In this document: positions 11,733 through 22,699 of the stretch, piece by piece | Layout: each line of letters begins with the position of its first letter | Position numbering within the stretch: position 1 is the stretch's first letter | NCBI GenBank assembly: GCA_021234155.1 | Contig: JAJEKV010000001.1 | Location: 19,606,558 to 19,670,557 of the forward strand | DNA length: 64,000 nt | Direction of reading: 5' to 3' | From: Isoetes taiwanensis | Taxonomy: Eukaryota; Streptophyta; Lycopodiopsida; Isoetales; Isoetaceae | Program-made: the position numbers and the translations under genes | The notes under the pieces: generated by a model | What the model was told of the DNA's origin: nothing | Databases searched by the model: none | The model's input: the letters and a program-made list of their open reading frames with translations, nothing else

Positions 11733-12344
11733 GCATGTTGACTCAATTTCGGGAGCCAATAACGTGGGTGCCCTGGGTTGGTACATACAGCTCTTCTATG
11801 GTCTTTGCACCTCTCTGAATTCTATATCTTTCAATTGTATGAATTCTTTGAATCAATCTGCCTGCCTTGGAGCCATCCACTCCAAAAATGCAACCTTCTT
11901 TTGGGAATGGATCTAGTGGAGCATACCCACAGGAGCGTTCTGAAACCCCTGCTTTTATGAGACATCTATTGCATGCTAAATTTGGGAAGAGGAACCTTGT
12001 CATCGCCATAGCTGTAAGTTGCAGAAACGGAGCTTTAAAGGAAAACACGATCCATGTCTTTTGTATTCGTTTTTTTAACCTAGCATCTCAAGACTTGTCT
12101 AAGATTCTAGAACCGGGAATCCAGTATAGAATAAATTATATTCAATATGAAATCACAGTTGACTTTCTGCTGTAGAAATCCTTTTATGTTCTTTTGCCTG
12201 TGGAGAACAACTTTCTTGATTCAACCATTGAATTTCCTATGTCTAGCAGAATATTTGGATGATTGTTCGCTATCAAAATCCGCCTTTACCATAAGTATAC
12301 AATATTGTATACATGAATGACATCTTTTAGGATGCACTTTGGGG

Positions 12345-12505
12345 AAGGAAATCGCGACCCCCTTTCGCAATCGACAGGGAGCCACGCAATCGGTGGCATC
12401 CAGGAACAAGTCCCCTGTTCACTACGGAAGGGGGAATCCATGCTAAAGGGGGAATCAATGCTGGGAGCGAGTCCCCTGTTACTGCGAAAGGGGGGACCGG
12501 TTTCC
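12345..12505. repeat. G/C-rich inverted repeat
   Basis: GACCCCCTTTCGCAATCGAC at about 12356 is nearly complementary to the segment ending ACTGCGAAAGGGGGGACC at about 12500, with direct repeats of AAGTCCCCTGTT and GGGGGAATC between. The stretch can fold into a long hairpin. No coding or mobile-element signature was found. Confidence 0.6.
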
Positions 12506-12761
12506 ATCCCCCTAGAACACGGAAGATAGGACCCACATATCTTCAGCAATTATCGCTAATTTCACCGAATCTTCACTAATTACTGTTGATCATCATCAAA
12601 TGAGCAACATGGAAGCATCAAATGCATTACGGTGATCCATCTTCCATGTTGTTACACTATGGCCAGCCAGAAGAATGGCATAAAAGACATGACAAACATC
12701 ATGCAACTTTGACATAGAAAAACATCTAATATTTTTCATGTTGGAATGTGATGCAATAAAT

Positions 12762-12890
<129 letters not shown>

Positions 12891-15363
12891 GGAAATGCAA
12901 ATATAAGTAAAAGACAGTTTCACATTTCCGTCCTGACATTTGCATATGGTCACAAGGCTAGTCTTCTTTTCTTGGATATCGGCTTATTACTGCTAAGATT
13001 TTACCCTCGAAAACCCTTCGGGGCGGGGTTTTATTATCCTGGGCAGTAACATGCCTGTTGTGCTCTCTCTTTGTTTGGGTCCTACAGACCTATTGGTCTC
13101 CGTGGACGATAAAAACAAATTCAACACAATTCAATTCATTCTTTTGTCTCCATTAGTTACTTGCAGTCAAAGCTATTTATCCTACATTCTAACCATTTAA
13201 TGTGTTCCAAGCTGTTTGCATTTCAAACAATTTATTTGCAATCTGCTCTTCATACCTGCATTCCACCTCACAAAAATGTGCCTAACCATACCTAACAAGG
13301 ATGTCCTCTCCTTATGGTTTGGTGGTTACTTTTTTGGGTTAGAAGTTAGTAGCTCTTGTGTTCAAGTCTCTTTCCTATGGGGTCTTGCCATGTGGTATGA
13401 TGCAAAAATTACTATCAATTTATATAGTGTTTGGGTTAGCAATCAGGTCTTATGTGCAAGTCTCTCTTGGGACATTTAGTGGCCCATTAAATGCTACCAT
13501 GTGGTATGACGTAAAAAGTGCTATCTATCTTATCTTATCTATGATAGTCACTATTGTTTCATTTAACTCTAGATTGAAGCATCACATCTTGACATGAAAA
13601 TATTAGGATTGTGCGGGGTCAAAATATGCACGATTGAGTCTCCATTAGGATATGAAATGTAAGCTGGACGGGGGCATGATTCATAGAGCAATGTTTGCAT
13701 GAATTTCATGGGCCAATTGGTGTCTACTAAGGATTTATATAATGTCCATGATGACATATATAATCTTGACGAACAACATTTGATAAGGTTCATTTTTTAC
13801 ATATAACTTTTGATAATCATCATTTGCATGTTTGTAGCAGTTGACACATTCATGTCTCTAAAATGCAATTGCTTGTAAATTGCAAATTAGACTAAAATAA
13901 AATAATCCCATTTTTAGTCTACATGTTGTGGTGGCTTATGTGTCTAAATTGACCAAAAATTTAACCATAAAATCCTCAAAAGCAAATGTATCATACTTAT
14001 ATTTCCATATATATAGATCCATCCGATGATATACATGAATTTATATCTTATTTATAGATTCAAAGACCTCATAAATGGATGCTTTGTAGCTCGTAATAAT
14101 ATCACAAATGATTCCTTTACTTTAATATTGTCCAATCAAGCACAACCCTAGAAGTATTGCCAGCAATTCAATCCTTAGAAATGCCATCCAGAAATTCAAT
14201 AAAATAATATGTTACAAACTAAATTATTATGTACCAAAAAGCACGTTCTTACAACATCTTGTGTGGTCATCAACATTGCTTGGACTTGATACTAAATCCA
14301 TACAGCCATGAAATCGGATATAGATATGATTATGATAATATAAATATTTCACTTACAACTCACATTTTTCATGGTCTGTGATAGCCAAGCAGGTCGAACA
14401 TACTGACACAAGAAGAAGCAATACTCAATTCTCCCATCCCTCTGTATACGGAGAGGGCAAATTGCAGAGACTAGTATTTACTAGTATGTATGAATTACCT
14501 GCGACCATAAGATAGGCAGCTTCAGATGGAGCAATTTATCTTATATCCATCACTAGACTACTTTTTGATGAGGCTCAAGGATAACTAAGCGATGGAAATA
14601 GCATGTCAGCATAAAGTAGAAAGACATACATCGAATGCACCAGTTGCCCCTCATTGACAAAGTTGATGAGCCACGTCTTGTGGATCTGAGGGAGAATATA
14701 ATTTCTTTTTGCTAAATGACACAGTCCCAATGGAGGACGAGAAACTTCGATCTGAACTCATTCCAAGTTGACAATCTTGTCTCATTTACCATGCAGTTAC
14801 TTTCATTGGCTACTCACCATCGATGTTGTGTCATTGGATGAACAGAGGAGACCAAGGAATGATCCACCTAGCCATCATCAAATAACCCCTTGAGAAAAGG
14901 TAATGCATTAGGACGTGGAGCCTATGGAAGGAGTGGCTTAATAGATAGAGAGCCAAAGGAAATGCACATCTGTAAAGACATGTAAATGAGATGCAAACCT
15001 AGAGAGTTATCATCATTATTTGAACTCCACCATAAGGACTTAGAAATTAGCACCTTGCTTTGGAGAAGAAAGTGAATCATTCCCAGCCCTTCACAAAATG
15101 TAGGCAAACCTTGAGCCATTTTGATAGATTACTAACTCAACTGGAGTTATAATTTACCTAGTCTAAAATAACACAAAGAATCAAGGAAGTGCATATTCTA
15201 CTCCTTTTCAGGTAAATAGCAGACATATTGCTTGTTTTTCAGAATAAAATATTTTCCATGCAATAAATTAGCTTTCTGAAATATGTGTCATCAAACTTGG
15301 CCTCAATATGCTGATGATTTTTATTTATCCTCTCTCCATATTTTTTGAATACCTTAGACCTGA
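12891..15363. other. A/T-rich intergenic sequence with a diverged tandem pair
   Basis: Two diverged units (about 13336-13420 and 13428-13525) share TTTGGGTTAG, TGTTCAAGTCTCT or TGTGCAAGTCTCT, and CCATGTGGTATGA. The GTTCAAGTC word resembles a Pol III B box, so a tRNA-derived SINE origin is possible but weak. The rest shows no gene. Confidence 0.4.
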
Positions 15364-17283
15364 TTGTGTAAGGAAGCTGAGCAAGCAGAGAACTTCATGA
15401 AGGCATTTAATTCTATAAGAGCTAAGTTCTACATAAACTGTAGCTGCAATTGTGATATTTATGCTGCTAACAAAAATGATGGAATTTGTCAGGCTCACAA
15501 ACATACATATTGTAATATCAGCACTCTAGGAAGGAGTATGGTTTGTTCAAAATAGAATGGTGAAGAGTGGTACAAATTAAATTGCATTGCAAGTGACATC
15601 AAAAACTGTGAACATTGTCTTGTGCCTAAAAGAAACTAATAATGACATTGAAAATAAAGTCTATTGGCAAATATTCTTATTGGATAAGAAGTCTAAAGAA
15701 AGTCTCTAGAAGACTTAGATTGATGGACAAGACAACAAATGTACCTATAATACTAGATGCCAGGTTTGGTCACATGAAAACATTTGTCCCCATCACAAGT
15801 TTGCAGCTCACTGGCAAAGCAAAGAATTAAAAAGATGTGTTCAAACCTTGAGAGATGATTCTGTGATATAGTGGTTGACTTTGCAGAAAATTATACATTG
15901 AAGACTTTCAAAGAGGTTCAGTCAGAGCATTAGAATGCAGATCAAATTACTATAATGGTTCAGATTACTATGCTAAAGGTGGATGGCATCTTAAAGAAGA
16001 CTATTCACTTATATATGTATGATGATAGAAATTACGATACACATTTTGTACAACATGCATTTAAGCTTCATCTGAAATGGCTGAAGGAGAACGGTGGCTC
16101 TCATATACGATATCATATTGTGTGGTTTGATGGTTGTGCTGCACACTACAAGTCCAGAAGAAATTTATATTTCATTATCAGGTACCATGTTGAATATGGC
16201 ATTCAATTGCAATAGAATTATTTTGGTTCTGGGCATGGAAAAGGCAAACGTGATGGAGAATCTACCAAGGCCAATTAGGTACTTGCAGCAGAATTTGATT
16301 GTATGGGTGAGGGAGTATAGGGATAACTTTCATACTACTTAAAGATATAGAAATGTGCAACCTCTTCCTTGCGTTCTAAACTTTTATAGGGGTAAAAGCA
16401 TGTTAGGGTGTACCACTTTTGGAACCTGCAAAAGTACATACACTAGGTACTTCAGAACTGGGTACTTTCTCATTTTTATTTTCATTAAAACTAGTACAAA
16501 GGTCCAAAATAAAAGTCAAGGACGCATTAATATTCAAAGTTAAGATAAAGATAATGCTACCGGAGACCAAAATATATATAAAAGTTCTAAAATGTAACTT
16601 TTATTGAGATATTACACGGGTACCCAGTACCCAGTCCTGGGTACCTTTTTAGGTACCTTTTTGGTCACTAAATAATACTTTTTAAGGGACACCCTAACAT
16701 GCTTTTACCCATAGGTCCAATTGATCTGATCTAAGTAATGGTGAGACCATTATCTTGCTTTTGCAATGCTTGCATTAACTTGAAATGGGATGCTTGTGAG
16801 TCCATTCCATTTTGTGATAAATGGCAATTAAAAAAGCTAGTACCACTAGCAACTACTCATTGTGAAGTAGAGAATGAGGAAACTGCTGCATTTGCATAAG
16901 AAAGTGAAAAATTAGAAGATCTAGTGCAAATAGATGACGAGTTTGCTTCTTTTGCTGCTCCAAGAAATGAAGAAAATGTGGCATGTTATATCCTTCTTTG
17001 CAAGAAATTAAAGTTTATTTTGCAGGAGAATGATGATTACAAAAATGATCATCAGGTGAAACAGTCATATCAGTCTACTACTATAAAAAACTGTCTGGTT
17101 GTCACCATAAACATAAGTTATTACATGACAAAGAAGTTCGCAGAGTATGTTATTGGAGCAAAGTTTGCAAAGGCAAAAGTAAATCGTAACGTAAAAGGTG
17201 CTTCTGCAGCTTATGCATTGTCTTCTGATGTGCATGACATGCTACTAAGAAGTTTGCACAAAATGCTAGATGATCTGGAATAG
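15364..17283 (+). pseudogene. Decayed transposase-like gene split by a MITE
   Basis: The central block (about 15990-16215) reads HFVQHAFKLHLKWLKENGG then IVWFDGCAAHYKSRRNLYFI, and after a frameshift FGSGHGKGKRDGEST. The order 'H...H-x-x-W...I-x-x-D-G-C-A-x-x-x-K-S-R...G-x-G-H-G-K-x-x-x-D-G' is one I recall from a group of uncharacterised eukaryotic transposase-like proteins with an acidic catalytic core; I cannot name the family. An upstream piece (15364-15555) has a Cys-rich segment (CSCNCDIY...). A downstream piece (16924-17283), beyond the MITE at 16390-16712, ends in a Lys-rich helical tail. Several stops and frameshifts break it, so it is dead. Confidence 0.5.
16386..16716. mobile_element. 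323-bp MITE with 4-bp target duplication (ATAG)
   Basis: The ends are GGGTAAAAGCATGTTAGGGT (from 16390) and its complement ending at 16712, flanked by ATAG at 16386-16389 and 16713-16716. It belongs to the same family as the MITE at 9961-10226. The interior contains many GTAC-centred words (GGTACC, GGTACTT) and has no coding capacity. Confidence 0.85.
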
Positions 17284-19317
17284 CTTCTATGAAATGAATT
17301 ATTGATATCACTAAAATAGAATATATGAAAGATAAAGTAATCTAGAAGAGAAGATTTGCTGGTGAAAAATGATTTATTTTACATTGTGATAGAGTACTTC
17401 ATTCTTTTGTTATCAAAACTTTATCAAGTACATCAACTTCTTTCATGCCTAACTATTATGTCCTATGGTGGCTGGTATCTCATATGTATTGCCCATGGAC
17501 TTTTAGAATTGCCCACAGTATTTTTAGCATTTCATCCTTGGTGCTTTTGCTTTTCATCTGTTCAACTTGTCCCCCCAGACAAGCTGCTAATGTGCCTTGC
17601 TTCATACCTTAAGCCACAAGAGAAAGTTTCTTCGGGTACATGCTATGCTTTAGTCCCTAGACCATCTGGTTCATCTGCTCCATATACGAATTCCTCTTCA
17701 ATTTTTCACATTCCTCTTTCACTTCTAACCAAATACCAAAGTTAAAAGTTATTAGTGTTTATAAGGAGTATTAAATGTACAACTTGCTCAACCTTATATT
17801 TATTAACAAATATAATTTTACCTCTGCAAAAGTTACAATATAATAGATAATATTTGTTTAGGCATTGTACATAAAGCCTTATCCTGTGCACGGCATGCCT
17901 TCACCATATTCATCTACTATGGTCGTGATGATAATATTGTTGTACACGTCTCGTGATTTATCCAACTTATGTTCCTTTATGTCAGTTGCATAATCTAGTG
18001 TATACTTCAACTCTACCAACCATTCCCATAAGAAGGATAGATGGTCGTCATTTTCTAGCAAAGATGTCCATAGTGGCACACACACATAACTCTTTTTTAT
18101 TGAAGAGAGCTTTGTGCTTAGACTCAAACACCCCATAGAATTGACTATTATATTCAAGATATTCAAGAAGACGACTATCCATAAGTACTACCTGAGGGTT
18201 TACACCAACTGAATTTGTGTAACAAAGTCCCCAACATCTCTCTATTCCATAAAGAATGTAAGGAAGCAAGGGAATGTAATTAATAGCTTTTATTGATAAC
18301 AACACCATTATCATATAAAGCCAAATAGCTAATTTTTGTTTATTTAATAAAAAAAGGCCAATTGGCCTCATTTGATATCATTAAGAGAAGTTAGGTACTA
18401 CCATACTTCTCTTGCAAGTTGCTTATAGTACCTTTTTCGATCGTCTACTTCCCATAATTAATCATGACCTTAGTGAGCACATATCTTGTGGATTGTGCAT
18501 ACTCCGCATCGAACCAATCTAAAAGGAATTGTTCAAGTAATGGAAAAATTAGTTTTTGGAATTGAATTTTATGTTACAATAGCACGTAGTATGTAAAGCT
18601 CACCATGCTCCTGGTCTGCATATGAACATCCACAAAAGCCTGCATAAAAGCCATAACATAAAGACCATAAGAGGCCAGATCACTTGTTGTGGAACTTCAA
18701 GTATAACTTGTTTCTGCACCAAAATTCTTCACTTAAATATCAATCTTACAAGAACAAGAATTCGTCAGTGTTGTAATAATATCTTTATGAAGCCTGCAAT
18801 AGAACAATATTAGAATTATGCCAGATTGAAATCAACTAATAGTGAATGCACTTACATCATAACCATCCTAGTGTCAACCTGTCTATTTCTTAGAAAGTTC
18901 AATAAGGATAGGTAGAGAAGACAAAGGGGTGCTACTACATTCTTGGCCTTAGCTAAAACAATGATGACCAATGCATGGTGCATATGATTCTCAATCTGTA
19001 TTGACATCATAATGTATTGGCACTTGCTTAAGATCATTCTCTGAACCCCTTTTTGAACTGCAACTAGTCTAGACTACACCATTGAAGTTGCTTCAGATGG
19101 CAGTTTCTCGTAGGTTGTCCTATTGGGTAAAAAGTACCATGAGGGGAAGAAATAAAATGCATCACGCCATTTGCCTGGCATAATGCTAATCAGATACCTG
19201 TTCACAAAACATATGAGGTTAAATATTCAATCATAACCACAAAAGAAAGGAAGTCGCTCAAATTACCTTCCAAATATATCTATGTGCCTATTGGAAACAA
19301 CTAATTAAACCAGTGTC
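17284..19317. other. Intergenic, no supported gene
   Basis: A minus-strand stretch at 18371-17900 is open in two overlapping frames (with LEYLEYNSQFYGVFESKHKA in one) and could be a relic with a frameshift near 18060, but it has no recognisable motif. The rest is A/T-rich non-coding sequence. Confidence 0.4.
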
Positions 19318-19395
19318 ACATACACACACGCAAGGAGGGAGAGAGAGAGTGAGGGAGGGAGGGATGGAGAGAGGGAGAGAGAAAGAGAGTATTAC
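19318..19395. repeat. Purine-rich GA/GGGA microsatellite
   Basis: A run of CA then GA, GGGA and GAGA units lies beside the end of the LINE fragment. Confidence 0.9.
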
Positions 19396-19397
19396 AT

Positions 19398-20118
19398 CTA
19401 TGAAAGGCCTCGAAGGCCTATTAGACGACAATTTTTAATGTCATCGTAAAACAATAGATGAGTATCTGAGTCATCTAGCTCATCACTCTCACTCAAACTG
19501 TCATTATCATCAATATTATAATTATGCACACAAACTTCTCTATACTGTAAAAGCTCAACCAAATACTTCCCTAATATATCCTTATTTAGGGTGAAAAAAG
19601 TTGGTAGATCTTCGTAGTGTATTCCAAACTTATCACATAAGACATTGTATGCCGTACATCGAAGCAATGCATGGTCCTCATCCTCTACTTTATCTTCCCC
19701 ACATATTTTACAATATCTTTGATCTCTATGAATAATATGTCCACATCTACTCACTTCCACACCTAAATGATGTGAACACATAAGCGGAATCATGCACTTC
19801 ACGTAAGCCGAATCATGAAAATAGCTTGTCATTTTTGGATAGATATATTTTCCCTCAGGTGCCCTGCCATTTCTAACATGGGGTTAATGTTCTGCTTATA
19901 CAGAATCATTTTGATCTTGGGCTGTGACCACATTTTCTTATGTACCTTGTCCATTTTCTCGAATCAGATTTTATTAAGACCACATCCAATTGTATATCCC
20001 ATTTATTGAGCCACTTCTTGATATCTTGGAACAAACCATTCTCCTTGTTGGCTAACAAAGCCCTGGATGTAATTCTAGTGTCATCCATGAGTAACACCTT
20101 TTTAAATACGTAATGCAT
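19398..20118 (-). pseudogene. C-terminal fragment of a LINE-type reverse transcriptase ORF
   Basis: Two same-strand pieces (20118-19906 and 19832-19398) look contiguous apart from a frameshift. The second has the C-terminal Cys-His motif of non-LTR elements: CKICGEDKVEDEDHALLRC, that is C-x2-C-x8-H-x4-C, preceded by HHLGVEVSRCG. An acidic Ser/Asp tail follows and ends at 19398. There is no reverse-transcriptase core, poly(A) or target duplication here. The motif type is well known for plant LINE proteins; the specific clade is not determined. Confidence 0.55.
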
Positions 20119-20209
20119 CTAAGGATCGCTTCCCCTTCCAAATGCATAAGACCACATTCTGCTAACATCATAGAGTAAGGTATTTGGGCTTTAACCCCTA
20201 ATTCCAGTC

Positions 20210-20470
20210 TCAGTCTTCCCTTCCTTATTCTTCATTTTTTTTCATTTCTTATTCTTCATTCTTTTTCATTTCATTTCTTCATTCTTCATTTGTTTCTTAT
20301 TCTTCATTCTTTTTCATTTCTTCCCTTCTCTTATTTCCTCTTTTTTTCTTCATTCTTTCTTCTCTTATTTCTTCTCTCTTCTATCCTTATTTCTTCCCTT
20401 CTATTCTTTTATTTCTTCTCTTATTTCTTCCTCTTGTTTTATTTCTATCCCTTGTTTCCTATCGTTTGGT
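20210..20470. repeat. Pyrimidine-rich TTCTTATTCTTCATT-type tract
   Basis: Imperfect TTTCTTATTCTTCATT units form a long C/T strand bias; apparent reading frames here are low-complexity Phe/Leu/Ser. Confidence 0.85.
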
Positions 20471-20530
20471 AAGTAGTTGATCGCACTTGCATTTTATTTT
20501 TATAGTTTTAAGTAGGTTAAAAAAATTGAT

Positions 20531-21115
20531 GGAGTGGCTTGTTCAAGGGCACGAGTCGGCTCCACCTAGAGTGGAGAGGACCATGTACCCGGGTTCGAAG
20601 TCCACTTTCACTACAATCATAAATTTTTCCTAGGGTTAAGGAGTGGCTTGTTCAAGGGCACGGTCGGCTCCACCTAGAGTGGAGAGGACCACGTACCAGG
20701 GTTCAAGTCCACTTCCAGTTCCACTTGTTATTTTTTAGGTTTAGAATAAAATTGTAGTGGCTTGTTCAAGGGCACGGTCGGCTCCACCTCGAGCGGAGAG
20801 GACCAGGTGTCCAGGTCCAAGTTCACTTTTCTTCTCATTCTTAGGTAGAGGTGGCTATGGCAAGGACATGGTCAGCTCCACCACGAGTGGGGAGGACCAG
20901 GTGTTCGGGCCTTAGTTCACATTTATTGTCAGTTTTAGGTAGAGGTAGCTAGGGCAAGGACATTGTCGGCTCCACCATGAGTGGAGGGAACCAGATGTTC
21001 GGGCCCTAGTCCCACATTTCTTATTATTTTTTTTAGGTAGAGGTGGGCTGGGGAAAGGGCATGGTCGGCTCCACCATGAGTGGAGAGAACCACGTGTTCG
21101 GGTCCTAATCATACT
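20531..21115 (+). repeat. Six tandem tRNA-like repeat units
   Basis: Units start near 20533, 20642, 20756, 20849, 20943 and 21041, with a conserved core of about 73 bp and a period of 90-115 bp. Each core reads GAGTGGCTTGTTCAAGGGC, then GTCGGCTCCACC, a GTGGAG partner, and near the end GGGTTCGAAGTCC or a variant. AGTGG pairs with CCACT at the ends, CTCCAC-x5-GTGGAG makes an anticodon-like stem, and GGTTCGAAGTCC fits a Pol III B box. The overall layout is that of a tRNA, but the D arm is poor. Units decay progressively from left to right. Confidence 0.6.
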
Positions 21116-21267
21116 CTAGCCTAATTCAGCCGATCTAATCTAGTCTATCTAGCTTATTCCATCAGTCCAAAGCCTCCTCTATTATCTAGCCAAATCTAGT
21201 TCGTTTTTATTATTTTAATATTGCGTTGATCTATCGATTTAAATCAAAGGCAAAGAGTGCTTACTAA

Positions 21268-22025
21268 ATTGAAGTCGGATTGCAAAAAGTTGGAGGCGAT
21301 TGGTCAAAAGTCCCTAAACCACTTAATCTCCATAAGGAATATATCAAGGTATTTCTTATTTTTTTTGCCATTCGTTCACTTTAACTTGTGATAATGTTGT
21401 GTGCCTTGCAATCAGATCGCATTCGAACGTGCAAAGGATCCACTTGCGAAACATACAGAATGGACTGCGAAAGCAACTGCAAGTGAACGAACTCCGTCTC
21501 ATTTGGGCTCCGGCGGTCGGAAAGGGTTTCACTATAGATTCGTAAGAGCTATATTAGTTCACATTAATTTTAATAAGAACTTTAAATGTCATTAGCTAAT
21601 ACTCATCATATTGTCATAGTACTGGCTATACGGGTTTCCCCCTAGCAAGGAACACGTACAAATAGCCATTACTCGTGGAGCTGTTTATCTATATCAACAG
21701 TTATACGAAGAGGGAACTATCCCACATCACGGGAATGCCAATGTGCGTTGTATGTAATTAATATAATTCTATGGTCTACATTAATGCCATATTCTTCTGG
21801 TTTTTATAGGAAGCAGTGGAACACATGAACCAAGCTTTAGATGAGGACGCGGGACGAGGGGTCGATGAGGGAGCGTCGAACTTTGGAGAGCCATCCAATC
21901 GCGAACCTGAGCTGAGGTTGAGAGGCGTCCTCAAACCACTTACTCGCATGACTACTCCACCGAGTCTGACAGAGATTATCTCTAGGCTAAAAGGGTGGAT
22001 ACTCCCCTTAACGAGTCTTTTGTGA
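21268..22025 (+). CDS. Partial four-exon reading frame of unknown function
   Basis: Four blocks join in phase 0 at GT-AG sites: 21268-21348, 21416-21541, 21620-21742 and 21810-22025 (TGA). Introns are 67, 78 and 67 nt; the third donor (GTGCGT) is weak. The joined peptide includes VPKPLNLHKEYIK, ATASERTPSHLGSGGRKGFH, YWLYGFPPSKEHVQIAITRG and an acidic tail (NQALDEDAGRGVDEGAS). I do not recognise it. The Lys/Arg/Gly-rich centre and aromatic segment are reminiscent of the small ORF of CACTA elements, but this is only an impression. No start codon was placed; it may begin in an exon further left, before or within the tandem repeats. Confidence 0.45.
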
Positions 22026-22154
22026 TTATTTAAAAATATAAATACAATACACGATTTTCAATTAAAAAAAAGGGTGACATGCTTTTTGCGTCTTGTACAT
22101 CATATTGTAATTATCTAAGCAAAACATTTATTTTTTTCTTTTTATTTTTTTATA

Positions 22155-22460
22155 TGACGTCGTATGCGACGTCTAGATTTTTATATTTTAATTTCATTTA
22201 ATTTTTTAATTAATAATAAAATATATTTATATAAATATTATACATGGCTGCGACGTCTAATATATGTCGCATGCGACGTCTACCAGACGTGGTCATGTCT
22301 AAGTCATGTGCATCACGTCTGTGTCACGTATGTATCACGTATGTATACGTTGCATGCGACGTCTAATACCACGTTGCATGCGACGTGTCTCCAGCGACGT
22401 CTGTGTCACGTGGTCAGACGGCGCATGGACGTGACCCAGACATCGCTACAGACGTCGCTA
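22155..22460. repeat. Cluster of GACGTC / GCATGCGACGTC palindromes
   Basis: About ten ACGT-centred words (GCGACGTCTA, GCATGCGACGTC, TGTGTCACGT, GGTCAGACG) are crowded in about 300 bp on both strands, bordered by pure A/T sequence. Arms can pair in several ways. It may be the end of a DNA transposon, but no matching opposite end was seen. Confidence 0.6.
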
Positions 22461-22699
22461 AATGGTCTTTCTCCTGTTGTGGATGTCCATGCTTGCGGGC
22501 TTGTCTTGCGTGCAAAGCTCTTCCATGGCAAAAGCCGAAATGGTCTTAGATTCCAGTTCCTCATCAATCTTTCAGTCACATTTTCTTTCTTATTATCAGC
22601 TTTCTTATTCTGTGGCTGAGAGCATTCACGACTGAGCCCAGGCTCCCCATATCTATAGCAGGTAATGTCCCCACTAGATTTATATAGTTTGTCTTATAG

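Larger units (their letters stand above)
10299..11770. mobile_element. Pack-type DNA transposon carrying a captured gene fragment
   Basis: It sits inside the amidotransferase-like gene. Flanking 8-mers are CTCTGGGT (10291-10298) and CCCTGGGT (11771-11778), a 7/8 match consistent with an 8-bp target duplication. The ends carry inverted GGCTCCCGAAATTAAGTC (10313-10330) and GACTCAATTTCGGGAGCC (11740-11757), with weakly matching outer 14 bp. There is no transposase. The interior holds a host-like gene fragment (10738-11397) and many 20-bp palindromes. The target size suggests hAT or MULE, moved by an enzyme encoded elsewhere. Confidence 0.6.
9524..12009 (-). pseudogene. Class II glutamine-amidotransferase-like gene broken by two insertions
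   Basis: Three blocks match, in order, the intact paralogue at 27358-28149. They are 12009-11771 (start MAMTRFLF, then FPKEGCIFGVDGS and IEELYVP), 10298-10227 (SVDCFKNEIFFSENRSIG) and 9960-9524 (GDGQFITLAVAG, GPFALVGLFGH, GAPALFMGKS, ending EGEVVAFN). Joined, the reading is continuous, so the gene was probably whole before the insertions. The first gap holds a 1472-bp element (10299-11770), the second a 266-bp MITE (9961-10226). GxFALV...GSPxLxxGKS and the end E-x-x-E-GEVV resemble GFAT and PurF glutaminase domains (from memory). The catalytic Cys of those enzymes is the mature N-terminus; here the nearest Cys follows about 40 residues, so activity is doubtful. The start is preceded by TTACAG|CT, suggesting a 5'-UTR intron. 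Confidence 0.7.

Noticed and set aside
11388-11916. Overlapping open frames with repeated RVRLGEP or FAQANP
   Set aside because: Translations of the GGGTTCGCCCAAGCGAACCC palindromes.
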